A stretch of 64,000 nt of DNA from Blautia liquoris (lineage in GTDB: Bacteria; Bacillota; Clostridia; Lachnospirales; Lachnospiraceae), in NCBI RefSeq assembly GCF_015159595.1, contig NZ_CP063304.1:3410001-3474000 (forward strand), read 5' to 3'. Made by a program: the position numbers and the translations under genes. This document shows, one piece after another, positions 17,437-25,679 of the stretch (positions within the stretch are counted from its first letter, which is position 1; the number at the start of each line of letters is the position of its first letter). The notes beneath the pieces are model-generated. The model ran no database searches. It was not told the origin of the DNA and was given only the letters and a program-made list of their open reading frames with translations.

Positions 17437-19318
17437 AGATCGCTACTCCAAATCCAGGCAGATTATAGCCGATGGAAAATTCACGTCCATCACATTCCCT
17501 TTTTACTGCCCGATATATCTGTTTTCTATCTTTACTCTCACCGCCATACCTGACATCCGAGCTGTCAAGAATCAGGCGATACTGTTTGCCCTTTGGCACT
17601 CCAACCCGATAATCAGGCCTGTCTACTGGGGTAAAATTACAGACAAACAGAAGATTGTTCTTTCCTGTAGGTGACTTTCGGATGAAACTGTAGATGCTTC
17701 GCTCTGAATCATCCGCATTAATCCATTCGAATCCTTCTGCAGTATCATTGGCATATAACGCAGGGTACTTTTTGTATACTAGCATAAGATCACGGAAATA
17801 GGCCTGCAGATGTTCGTGTGATTTTTCCCTCAGCAGATACCAGTCCAGCTCTCTTTGCTCTGACCACTCCCGAAGCTGTCCGAAGTCCTGTCCCATAAAC
17901 AGCAGTTTTTTCCCGGGATGCCCAATCATAAAACTATAGCCTGCCATCAGATTCTTAAACTTATGCGCCGGATCTCCCGGCATCTTCTTTAGCATTGATT
18001 TTTTCAGATGAACAACCTCATCGTGGGAAAGCACCAGAATATAGTTTTCGCTATACGCATAGGTCAGAGAAAATGTCATCTTATTATGATTATACTTTCT
18101 GAAATAGGGGTCAAGTTCCATGTAGTCCAGAAAGTCATGCATCCAGCCCATATTCCACTTAAAGGTAAAGCCAAGACCACCGTCATGCACGTCCCCCGTC
18201 ACCTTCGGCCACGTAGTGGATTCCTCTGCAATCATCATCACTCCTTTATTTCTCCCTGTCACCAGAGAATTCAGATGCTTAAAGAATTCCACTGCCTCCA
18301 GATTCTGATTACCACCATACTTATTTGGAATCCACTGCCCTTCCTTTTTGCCGTAATCGAGGTAAAGCAAAGATGCCACCGCATCCACCCTGAGGCCGTC
18401 AATATGGTACTCCTCCACCCAGAACAGGGCATTTGCGAGCATAAAGTTCTTGACTTCAGGGCGGCCATAGTTGAAAATTTTTGTCCCCCAGTCCGGATGC
18501 TCGCCCTGACGGGGATCTGCATATTCATAGACCGCCGATCCGTCAAAATCAGCCAGTCCGTGGGCATCTTTTGGAAAATGAGCCGGTACCCAGTCAAGAA
18601 TCACTCCTATATGATTTCTGTGAAGATAATCTACCAGATACTTAAACTGTGCGGGTGTTCCAAAACGTGAAGTAGGGGCATAGTATCCGGTTACCTGATA
18701 TCCCCAGGAACCGTCATAAGGATATTCAGCGATTCCCATCAATTCTACATGCGTATATCCCATGGCCCTGACATATTCTGTAAGTGTTTTTGCAAAGTAC
18801 TCATAGTTATAAAAGCCATCCGGATTCTCGTCACTGCAGGGATGTTTCTTCCATGAACCCGGATGTACCTCATAGATTGCAACCGGGTTTTTTTGAGGAT
18901 CGTTCTTCTCTCTCTGACCCATCCAGGATGAATCTTTCCATTGATATGTTTCAATATCTGCAATCTTTGATGCTGTCCCGGGACGCATCTCTGCGGAGAA
19001 TGCATATGGATCTGCTTTATAAAGCAATTCTCCCTTCTGGCTCATAATACAATATTTATAAAGCTCTCCCTCCTTCGCTTTCGGCACGAAAATCTCATAG
19101 ACGCCATCGTCCCCTGTTTTTTTCATCACGTCTGCATTCTCATTCCACCCGTTGAATTCTCCAATCACAGATACGGATCTGGCATTCGGTGCCCATACCG
19201 TAAACCAGACTCCTTCTATTCCATTCTCTTTTCCTAGATGCGCACCCATCTTTTTATAAATCTCGTAATGAGTTGCATTTGCAAATAAATAATGATCTAA
19301 CTCTCCAAATCTTGTCAT
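17426..19318 (-). CDS. glgB: 1,4-alpha-glucan branching enzyme
   Basis: Makes alpha-1,6 branches in glycogen. The 630-residue GH13 enzyme has an N-terminal CBM48 domain (VWFTVWAPNARSVSVIGEFNGW), the motif VILDWVPAHFP, the nucleophile region GLRVDAVASLLYLDYG, the acid/base region MIAEESTTWP, and LVLSHDEVVH. The start is placed at MTRFGELDHY (19318) because GAGGGGGAG lies 7 bases upstream; the open frame continues to 19372. A strong hairpin with a U-tract (19356-19400) lies only 38 bp upstream of this start, leaving no room for a promoter after it. glgP is encoded 10 kb away on the same strand. Confidence 0.95.
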   Translation of the reverse strand: MTRFGELDHYLFANATHYEIYKKMGAHLGKENGIEGVWFTVWAPNARSVSVIGEFNGWNENADVMKKTGDDGVYEIFVPKAKEGELYKYCIMSQKGELLYKADPYAFSAEMRPGTASKIADIETYQWKDSSWMGQREKNDPQKNPVAIYEVHPGSWKKHPCSDENPDGFYNYEYFAKTLTEYVRAMGYTHVELMGIAEYPYDGSWGYQVTGYYAPTSRFGTPAQFKYLVDYLHRNHIGVILDWVPAHFPKDAHGLADFDGSAVYEYADPRQGEHPDWGTKIFNYGRPEVKNFMLANALFWVEEYHIDGLRVDAVASLLYLDYGKKEGQWIPNKYGGNQNLEAVEFFKHLNSLVTGRNKGVMMIAEESTTWPKVTGDVHDGGLGFTFKWNMGWMHDFLDYMELDPYFRKYNHNKMTFSLTYAYSENYILVLSHDEVVHLKKSMLKKMPGDPAHKFKNLMAGYSFMIGHPGKKLLFMGQDFGQLREWSEQRELDWYLLREKSHEHLQAYFRDLMLVYKKYPALYANDTAEGFEWINADDSERSIYSFIRKSPTGKNNLLFVCNFTPVDRPDYRVGVPKGKQYRLILDSSDVRYGGESKDRKQIYRAVKRECDGREFSIGYNLPGFGVAIFRY

Positions 19319-19355
19319 CTTGTCTCTCCCCCTCTTTTTATCAGGTAGAAAAATA

Positions 19356-19400
19356 CCCTGCATAAATATCACTTCTTTTCGTTTAGATATCTATGCAGGG
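19356..19400 (-). terminator. Intrinsic terminator between tatD and glgB, or glgB leader attenuator
   Basis: On the minus strand CCCTGCATAGATATC and GATATTTATGCAGGG form a 15-bp stem with one G-U pair and a 15-nt loop. TATTTTTC follows. It could simply end the tatD transcript. However, glgB starts 38 bp later, so any glgB transcript beginning upstream must pass it. Confidence 0.75.
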
Positions 19401-19478
19401 CTGCACACTATTTTATTTCATCACTGAACATATACATCTGACTCTTTCTTAAGCTTCCCGACAGCAAAAGCGGCAGGA

Positions 19479-20255
19479 TTAGGCAGGTTGCTTCTTAACA
19501 AATAACCTTTCTGCATTCTTTTCGGTCACCTGAATCACTTCTTCATAATCAATGTGCTTAATCTCAGCTATCATCTGCGCTATATATGGCAGATTCAGGG
19601 ATGAATTCCGCTTTCCGCGATTCGGTTCAGGTGCAAGATAAGGACTGTCTGTCTCCAGAAGGATCCGATCCAGCGGTGCATAATTGACCACCTCCTTCAT
19701 CTTCCTTCCGTTTTTAAATGTAACAACGCCCCCGATTCCCAGATAAAACCCCATACTGAGGTATTCTCTGGCCATTTCCCTGGAATAGGAAAAGCAATGA
19801 AGAACTCCCCCGATTTCATCGGCGTGCAATTTTTTCATCGAATGGAGTGTATCCAATGCTGCATCCCTGCTGTGCACAATGATCGGCAGTTTTACCCGAT
19901 TGGCAAGCTCCATCTGTCGTTCAAACCAATAGATCTGCTCCTCGTGATTTTCTTTGTTCCAGTAATAATCTAAGCCTATCTCTCCGATTGCTGCTGCTTT
20001 CTTTTTTCGTGCCAGCCTGCGGATTCTCTCAATGATCTCTTCGTTTAAATTGCCCGTCTCATCCGGATGCAGTCCAAATGCTCCATAGATAAATGGATAT
20101 TGTTCCATCAGTTGTTCCGTTGTCGTAAGACTTTCCAGAGATGAGCACACATTAATTACACGTCCGATTCCATGATCATTAAGCGAATCTAGCACTGCCT
20201 TTCTGTCATCATCAAACGCTTCATCATCGTAGTGTGCGTGGGTTTCAAAAATCAT
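19479..20255 (-). CDS. tatD: TatD family metal-dependent hydrolase (DNase)
   Basis: A 258-residue TIM-barrel metallohydrolase of the TatD/YcfH family, with 3'-5' DNase activity in characterised members. Metal-site motifs in order are FETHAHYDDEAF (HxH), AIGEIGLDYYW, LPIIVHSRDA, GVLHCFSYS and LLETDSPYLAPEP. The ATG at 20255 follows GAGG by 6 bases and is preferred over the ATG at 20267. A consensus promoter lies at 20316-20344. It is monocistronic or followed by glgB after a hairpin, and metG lies upstream on the same strand. Confidence 0.93.
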   Translation of the reverse strand: MIFETHAHYDDEAFDDDRKAVLDSLNDHGIGRVINVCSSLESLTTTEQLMEQYPFIYGAFGLHPDETGNLNEEIIERIRRLARKKKAAAIGEIGLDYYWNKENHEEQIYWFERQMELANRVKLPIIVHSRDAALDTLHSMKKLHADEIGGVLHCFSYSREMAREYLSMGFYLGIGGVVTFKNGRKMKEVVNYAPLDRILLETDSPYLAPEPNRGKRNSSLNLPYIAQMIAEIKHIDYEEVIQVTEKNAERLFVKKQPA

Positions 20256-20315
20256 GATACACCTCATCTTTCAGGCAGATAAACCATTCTTACACATTCA
20301 AGTAAATATTAGGTT

Positions 20316-20344
20316 CATTATAAAACTTGATGAAAAAATAGTCA
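20316..20344 (-). promoter_or_regulatory. Sigma-A type promoter for tatD
   Basis: On the minus strand TTGACT (20344-20339) and TATAAT (20321-20316) are separated by 17 bp. This is a near-consensus vegetative promoter about 60 bp upstream of the tatD start. Confidence 0.75.
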
Positions 20345-20391
20345 ATCCCTATACAATCTGAATTAGTTTAACCATGCAGTTCTCTGATTTA

Positions 20392-22380
20392 CTAAGAGAT
20401 CTCTGCACCGGACGGCATCTCTTTTTCAGATGTCAGAAGAGACAAGGTCCCATCAGCATCTTCGGCGCACAAAAGCATGCCTTCCGAGAGAATTCCCGCC
20501 AATTTCGCGGGTTTTAAATTCACAAGAACCATCACTTTTTTTCCGACCATTTCCTCCGGAGTATACTGTGTTTTAATTCCCGATACAATCTGCTTTATCT
20601 GGCTTCCAACTCTTACCTGTGAACATAGAAGTTTTTTCGATTTCTTTACAGCTTCGCAGGATATGATCTCACCTATCTGAAACTGTATTTTGTCAAAGTC
20701 ATCTATTGTGATCTCATCTTTCGGTTCTATGTCGATCACAGATTCTTTCTTCTGTGAATCCTTTGTATCTTTTTCGGGAGACTGACTTTCTTTGAGCTCT
20801 TTTAGTTTTGGTTTAAGGGCCTCAACTTTTTCCATCGTCTCCTTGACATCCAGGCGTTTAAAGAGTATCTGAGGTTTGTCAGTCACCTTTGTTCCTGACG
20901 GATACAGACCAAACACAGACAGTTCATCGTAATCTTTCTTTCCCACATTCAGCTGTGAAAGAATACGTTCTGTCGTCTCCGGCATATACGGTTCCAGAAG
21001 ATTTGCGCCGATACAGATTCCCTCCACTAGATTATACAATACTGTGGAAAGCCGATCCTTTTTTTCAGGGACTTTTGCCAGAGCCCATGGCATCGTCTCG
21101 TCTATATATTTATTGCATCTCTTAAACAGATTGAAGATTTCGGTGATTGCATCGGCAACTCTAAGTTCATCCATCTTGGCTTCAACTTTAGCACGGATTG
21201 ATATGATCACAGACTTGAATTCATCATCTGGTTCTTCCACGGCACCGGTATCATTGACAATACCATCAAAATATTTATTTGACATGGAAATCGTCCGATT
21301 CACTAAATTTCCCAATGTGTTGGCAAGCTCAGAATTCATCCTCTCCACCATAAGCTCCCATGTGATAACTCCATCATTTTCAAAGGGCATTTCATGAAGT
21401 ACAAAATAGCGTACCGCATCTACTCCAAACAGATCTGCCAGATCATCCGCATAGATAACATTTCCCCTCGATTTACTCATCTTCCCGTCATTTTGTAAAA
21501 GCCATGGATGTCCAAAAATTTGTTTTGGAAGGGGGAGATCCAGTGCCATAAGGAAAATCGGCCAGTAAATCGTATGAAAGCGTACAATATCTTTTCCAAT
21601 CAGATGAAGATCTGCCGGCCAATATTTCTTAAACTTTTCGCTGCTGCTGCCATCACAGTCATATCCAATTCCCGTGATATAGTTCGTCAAAGCATCCAGC
21701 CATACATAAACTACATGTTTTGGATCAAAGTCAACCGGAATCCCCCATGTAAACGAAGTACGAGAAACGCATAAATCCTGTAACCCTGGTTTCAGAAAGT
21801 TATTAATCATCTCATTCTTTCGGGAAACCGGCTGAATAAACCTGGGATGTTCATTAATATAGTCAATCAACCTTGGTGCATATTTACTCATCTTAAAAAA
21901 ATAGGCTTCCTCTTTCGTCGGAGTAACCTCACCGCCACATTCGGGACATCTTCCGTCAACAAGCTGAGACTGTGTGTAAAAGGATTCACACTCTGTGCAA
22001 TACTGTCCCTCATAAAACCCCTTGTAGATATCTCCCTGATCGTATAGTTTTTTAAAAATCTTCTGGACCTGGACCTCATGGTCATGATCCGTAGTACGTA
22101 TGAACTTATCATAGGAGGTATTCATCAAATCCCAGATGCGCTGTATCTCTCCAGATACATCGTCAACAAATTCCTTCGGGCTTACTCCTTGATCCTTTGC
22201 TCTCTGCTCAATCTTCTGTCCATGTTCATCTGTTCCCGTCTGAAAATACACATCATATCCCTGCATTCTCTTAAATCTGGCAATGCTGTCAGCAAGAATA
22301 ATCTCATATGTGTTTCCTATATGGGGCTTTCCCGACGTATATGCAATGGCAGTCGATATATAATATTTTTGTTTTTCCAA
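20392..22380 (-). CDS. metG: Methionyl-tRNA synthetase
   Basis: Charges tRNA-Met. The 662-residue class I synthetase has the HIGH-type motif KPHIGNTYE near residue 18, a zinc knuckle with CTECESFY and CPECGG, the KMSKS loop DGKMSKSRGN, and a C-terminal EMAP-like tRNA-binding and dimerisation domain (IDDFDKIQFQIGEI to the end). A charged linker rich in K/E precedes it. The start codon is TTG, with AGGAG 9 bases upstream, and begins directly with the conserved EKQKYYIST. No T-box or S-box was recognised upstream. Confidence 0.96.
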   Translation of the reverse strand: MEKQKYYISTAIAYTSGKPHIGNTYEIILADSIARFKRMQGYDVYFQTGTDEHGQKIEQRAKDQGVSPKEFVDDVSGEIQRIWDLMNTSYDKFIRTTDHDHEVQVQKIFKKLYDQGDIYKGFYEGQYCTECESFYTQSQLVDGRCPECGGEVTPTKEEAYFFKMSKYAPRLIDYINEHPRFIQPVSRKNEMINNFLKPGLQDLCVSRTSFTWGIPVDFDPKHVVYVWLDALTNYITGIGYDCDGSSSEKFKKYWPADLHLIGKDIVRFHTIYWPIFLMALDLPLPKQIFGHPWLLQNDGKMSKSRGNVIYADDLADLFGVDAVRYFVLHEMPFENDGVITWELMVERMNSELANTLGNLVNRTISMSNKYFDGIVNDTGAVEEPDDEFKSVIISIRAKVEAKMDELRVADAITEIFNLFKRCNKYIDETMPWALAKVPEKKDRLSTVLYNLVEGICIGANLLEPYMPETTERILSQLNVGKKDYDELSVFGLYPSGTKVTDKPQILFKRLDVKETMEKVEALKPKLKELKESQSPEKDTKDSQKKESVIDIEPKDEITIDDFDKIQFQIGEIISCEAVKKSKKLLCSQVRVGSQIKQIVSGIKTQYTPEEMVGKKVMVLVNLKPAKLAGILSEGMLLCAEDADGTLSLLTSEKEMPSGAEIS

Positions 22381-22467
22381 TCTTCACAACTCCTTAAAAT
22401 TACCGTGATATAAAGATATCATAGCATACTTGTCCGCTTTTGGAAAGACACGGTTTTTGTTTTTTCG

Positions 22468-22519
22468 TTGACATAATACCACTTGTAGATTATACTAAAT
22501 ATAGTAACCATTATCATTA
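22468..22519 (+). promoter_or_regulatory. perR promoter with candidate metal-regulator operator
   Basis: TTGACA (22468-22473) and TATACT (22491-22496) are 17 bp apart. Immediately downstream, AGTAACCATTATCATTA (22503-22519) matches 14 of 17 positions of the sequence in the rubrerythrin promoter (22976-22992). This suggests one regulator, most simply the PerR-like protein itself, controls both. Confidence 0.7.
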
Positions 22520-22536
22520 TTTGAAAGGAGGGTTAC

Positions 22537-22932
22537 ATGCAAGCATTGAAATACAGCAGACAGCGTGAAGCAATCAAAGAATTGCTGATAACCCGGAAGG
22601 ATCACCCTACCGCTGACATGATTTATACCGAACTTCGCAGGACGCAGCCGAATATCAGTCTTGGCACTGTATATAGAAATCTTGCTCTCCTTGCAGAACT
22701 TGGAGAGATTAAGAAGTTCTCCGCCGGTGACGGGGTAGATCGTTATGAAGCAGATCTAACCCCGCACAGTCACTTTGTCTGCAGGGAATGTGGTGCCGTA
22801 CTGGATATGAAACTCGATCATCAGACTAAAATCCGGCATTTGGCCGAAAAGAATTTTGAGGGAATCATCGAAGATTGCTCTGTCAATTTCTACGGAATAT
22901 GTCCTGCATGTAAGCAAAAATCAAAAAAGTAA
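22537..22932 (+). CDS. perR: Fur family regulator, PerR type
   Basis: A 131-residue Fur-family repressor with an N-terminal winged helix (AIKELLITRKDHPTADMIYT and NISLGTVYRNLALLAELGEI), and a C-terminal metal domain. The structural zinc site is CRECG near residue 88 with CPAC near 126. Regulatory-metal ligands are in DRYEADLTPHSHF. PerR is favoured over Fur because the next gene encodes a peroxide-reducing rubrerythrin and shares a candidate operator; zinc-specific Zur cannot be excluded. AAAGGAGGG precedes the ATG. The gene has its own consensus promoter and probably autoregulates. Confidence 0.88.
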   Translation: MQALKYSRQREAIKELLITRKDHPTADMIYTELRRTQPNISLGTVYRNLALLAELGEIKKFSAGDGVDRYEADLTPHSHFVCRECGAVLDMKLDHQTKIRHLAEKNFEGIIEDCSVNFYGICPACKQKSKK

Positions 22933-22940
22933 AAAAGCTC

Positions 22941-22998
22941 TTGACAAAGCAGTAGATTTGAGATATTATAATATCAGTAACAGTTATTATTACTGTTA
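22941..22998 (+). promoter_or_regulatory. Rubrerythrin promoter with 21-bp palindromic operator
   Basis: TTGACA (22941-22946) and TATTAT (22964-22969) are 17 bp apart. Just downstream is a perfect inverted repeat TAACAGT-N7-ACTGTTA (22978-22998). A repressor bound there would block transcription. The half-site arrangement is compatible with a PerR/Fur-family box, and part of it recurs in the perR promoter. Confidence 0.72.
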
Positions 22999-23030
22999 AT
23001 TCAAAATCACAAGAAAGGAAGTATTGGAAT

Positions 23031-23573
23031 ATGAAAAAATGGGTTTGCAGTGTATGTGGATATGTTTACGAGGGAGAGACTCCACCGGAACAATGCCCGG
23101 TTTGCAAAGCTCCCGCATCCAAGTTTAAAGAGCAAACCGATGAGAGAACATGGGCTGCAGAGCACGTCGTAGGTTCTGCTGCAGATGCTCCTGAAGACAT
23201 CAAAAAAGATCTGAGGGCTAATTTCGAAGGCGAGTGCTCAGAAGTTGGTATGTATCTGGCCATGTCCCGTGCAGCTGTCAGAGAAGGCTATCCGGAAATC
23301 GGTCTTTACTATCAGAAAGCAGCCTATGAAGAGGCTGAACATGCATCCAAATTTGCTGAACTCTTAGGTGAAGTTGTAACAGACAGCACAAAGAAAAACC
23401 TTCAAGTTCGCGTAGACGCTGAGAACGGTGCTACATCCGGAAAAGTCGACCTCGCTAAACGCGCCAAAGATGCCGGTTTCGATGCGGTTCATGATACTGT
23501 TATGGAGATGGCCAAAGATGAGGCTCGCCATGGAAAAGCATTCGAGGGAATGCTGAAACGCTACTTTGAATAA
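23031..23573 (+). CDS. Reverse rubrerythrin (N-terminal rubredoxin)
   Basis: A 180-residue peroxide-reducing protein. The rubredoxin domain lies at the N terminus ([10 protein letters not shown] near residue 5, CPVCKAPAS near 24), ahead of a ferritin-like di-iron four-helix domain with [22 protein letters not shown] and [13 protein letters not shown] providing Glu/His ligands. This is the domain order of the reverse rubrerythrins of clostridia, which pass NADH-derived electrons to peroxide and oxygen. It directly follows perR and has its own regulated promoter. A terminator follows at 23621. Confidence 0.93.
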   Translation: MKKWVCSVCGYVYEGETPPEQCPVCKAPASKFKEQTDERTWAAEHVVGSAADAPEDIKKDLRANFEGECSEVGMYLAMSRAAVREGYPEIGLYYQKAAYEEAEHASKFAELLGEVVTDSTKKNLQVRVDAENGATSGKVDLAKRAKDAGFDAVHDTVMEMAKDEARHGKAFEGMLKRYFE

Positions 23574-23620
23574 TTGCAACATTGTAAATGTTTAGTTGGT
23601 ACTTATAATTCCCCTTAGTA

Positions 23621-23655
23621 AAAAACGCCGTATGTGATAACATGCGGCGTTTTTT
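23621..23655 (+). terminator. Intrinsic terminator after rubrerythrin
   Basis: ACGCCGTATGT and ACATGCGGCGT pair with a single G-U or mismatch around a GATA loop, followed by TTTTTT. It lies 48 bp after the rubrerythrin stop, so perR-rbr ends here. Confidence 0.85.
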
Positions 23656-23743
23656 AGTTGCCAGATATCAAAATACGCTTTATAATCATAGTGGACACTT
23701 AGATAAGGCCTTAAAAGACCAGAACTTTGGAAAGGGTATAAAA

Positions 23744-24277
23744 ATGGACAAACAGGCAGGACTTATTCACATTTACTGTGGCAACGGCAAGGGAAAGACA
23801 ACTTGTGGTATGGGTTTATGCACCAGAGCCGCAGGATACGGCTACAAGGTGTTGATTTATCAGTTCATGAAGAATAATCAGACGAGTGAACGGAAAGTGC
23901 TTGAAACCATAGACAATATTACATTTGTCGATGGACTGGATTTTGAAAAATTCAGTTTTAAATTGTCATCAGAAGAAAAAGAAGAAAGAAAGTTGTTCTA
24001 TGAATCACAGTTTCGAAAAATCACCAGACTGGCCGAATCAGAAAATTACGATGTACTTTTCCTGGATGAGATCATCTATGCAGTCAGCAGCGATCTTTTT
24101 GAGGAGACCATCCTTTTGGATTATCTTTGCCGGAAGCCAAAAGGACTTGAGGTAATTCTCACCGGTCAGGACCCCAGTAAAGCCCTTATCGATGTGGCTG
24201 ATTATGTCTCCTCGATTCAAAAGGTAAAGCATCCTTTTGACAAGGGAATTATGGCAAGAAACGGAATCGAACGATAA
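23744..24277 (+). CDS. cobO: Cob(I)yrinic acid a,c-diamide adenosyltransferase
   Basis: ATP:corrinoid adenosyltransferase of the CobO/BtuR/CobA family, 177 residues. The P-loop GNGKGKTT lies at about residues 13-20, followed by GLCTRAAGYGYKVLIYQFMK and a Walker-B-like DVLFLDEIIYAV. The C-terminal VEVILTGQ-type segment is present (LEVILTGQDPSK). The start at 23744 has GAAAGG 8 bases upstream; the frame is open to 23642 but that part overlaps the rubrerythrin terminator. No other cobalamin gene is nearby, so it may serve salvaged corrinoids. Confidence 0.9.
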   Translation: MDKQAGLIHIYCGNGKGKTTCGMGLCTRAAGYGYKVLIYQFMKNNQTSERKVLETIDNITFVDGLDFEKFSFKLSSEEKEERKLFYESQFRKITRLAESENYDVLFLDEIIYAVSSDLFEETILLDYLCRKPKGLEVILTGQDPSKALIDVADYVSSIQKVKHPFDKGIMARNGIER

Positions 24278-24462
24278 AAGAGGAGCGCCCAGAGCGGTTA
24301 TACTCTGGGCAATTATCATGATTATTCGTATCTAACCTGAGAATATGATACCAATTCGTTATGAACATAGTATGAACAAAAAGAAACTTATTTATTAATA
24401 TCTTCTATTTATCAAATATTATTTTCTCTTTTGTTGTATGTTTTTCACACATACATTTCTTA

Positions 24463-25371
24463 TTATTGGAATGCAGATTGTATTTTATCCCATAATTGTG
24501 AGAACCAATTTGCAATTTTTGCAAAGAATCCATTTGCCTCCTCTTTACTGATACCAAGATTTACATCAAGGTCGCTCAGTTTATCATACAAGCCTTTTGC
24601 CTGCTCTTTCAGACTGTTAATATCAAGATCCAGTTTCGATAATTTTTCCATCAGATCTCGAATCATCTGGATCTGCTCTTCTGTAAGCGAGATCTCAAGC
24701 TTTGTCGCAGTATCCTTGATCGTATCCTCGATTTTAGCAGGATCTTTTATATTCTCTGAGACAACTGCATCTTTTACGGCACCGACCAGCTCTTCTGCCT
24801 TATCCTGATCACCGATCTCATCTGCAATCTTACTGGTTGTGACAAGTTCATCTGTTGCCGTATCCACTTTATCAGAATCCAGTTCTTTTCCTGTCAATTC
24901 CGAATAGGCTTTCATCGCTCCGACCAAAGCGGCTGTCCCAGAGATGTTGAATGGTCCGGCTACCACAATATCTGCATCCTTGACACCCGCCGTTGCCAGT
25001 GCGTTCTGGTACATAACCTTTGTACAGTATGTGATATTCTTAGTTGTGACCTTAAGACCGTTTCCCGAACTTTTCTGTTCTACTTTGACGGAAGACAGCG
25101 CTCTGCTTCCAATCACGCTCGCATCCAGATATGAATCAAGATATTTATGCTCATCCGCATTTGTCACTGTGACTACATCGTAATCGTCCAGATTACTTTT
25201 CTTTACATCAAGAAGTTCCAGAACCTTGTTCTTATCCTGCTCGTTTAAATCAGCCCCCAGGGCGAGATAGGTTTTATCTACACGGTCAGCAAAAGCCGGC
25301 ACAGCCGACATGGTAAATGTTGTTACTGCTGCCAGAAGTATTGCCAAATGCTTTTTCCTGTTTTTAATCAT
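24463..25371 (-). CDS. Secreted DUF1002 protein
   Basis: A 302-residue protein with a clear signal peptide (MIKNRKKHLAILLAAVTTFT, cleavage likely after AFA near residue 28). The mature part begins DRVDKTYLALGADLNEQDK and matches my recollection of the DUF1002 family, of unknown function, found in Gram-positives. It contains the family-typical SVKVEQKSSGNGLKV, YQNALATAGVKDADI and GTAALVGAMKAY. The C-terminal half is helical and acidic, with amphipathic heptads (LMEKLSKLDLDINSLKEQ) and an aromatic C-terminal helix. It stands alone, divergent from nothing close. Confidence 0.85.
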   Translation of the reverse strand: MIKNRKKHLAILLAAVTTFTMSAVPAFADRVDKTYLALGADLNEQDKNKVLELLDVKKSNLDDYDVVTVTNADEHKYLDSYLDASVIGSRALSSVKVEQKSSGNGLKVTTKNITYCTKVMYQNALATAGVKDADIVVAGPFNISGTAALVGAMKAYSELTGKELDSDKVDTATDELVTTSKIADEIGDQDKAEELVGAVKDAVVSENIKDPAKIEDTIKDTATKLEISLTEEQIQMIRDLMEKLSKLDLDINSLKEQAKGLYDKLSDLDVNLGISKEEANGFFAKIANWFSQLWDKIQSAFQ

Positions 25372-25579
25372 TTTCCTTATAACCCCTTTCTTGGTTTTTC
25401 TGATGATGGTTTATTATACCATACTTTTCGAGGTGTGGCGGAAAGTTAATGAAATCTAAAAGAAAGTTCATTAATTCTTTACAAGATGAACATGAAAAGA
25501 ACACATTTACCCCGTATAATAACATTATAAAATAAATCAAGCAAATATTGATTATTTTATTGAATTTTCTTTTTCATAC
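25372..25579. other. Non-coding region upstream of DUF1002 gene
   Basis: No gene is seen. The region is AT-rich. On the minus strand a TATAAT-like hexamer near 25525 may serve the DUF1002 gene, but no well-spaced -35 element stands out. Confidence 0.4.
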
Positions 25580-25656
25580 GCCGATTTTAGAATCGGCACT
25601 CCTTCCTTTAGTAAATATATAAATTGAAAGCCGATTCCATACAGGGAATCGGCTTT
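25580..25656 (-). terminator. Two hairpins sharing the same arm, terminator region of ksgA
   Basis: Nearest ksgA, AAAGCCGATTCC and GGAATCGGCTTT form a perfect 12-bp stem (25627-25656), a good bidirectional terminator. About 30 bp further, GCCGATT and AATCGGC form a 7-bp stem (25580-25597). Since both use GCCGATT/AATCGGC, arms of the two hairpins can also pair with one another. Confidence 0.7.
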
Positions 25657-25679
25657 TAATCTATTTAACTATATCAAAA

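Noticed and set aside
23574-23743. Possible cobalamin riboswitch before cobO
   Set aside because: The 170 bp hold only the rubrerythrin terminator and a ribosome binding site. No B12-box-like sequence was seen.
24287-24310. GCCCAGAG/CTCTGGGC hairpin after cobO
   Set aside because: The stem is perfect but no U-tract follows and no repeat elsewhere matches it. I do not call it a terminator.
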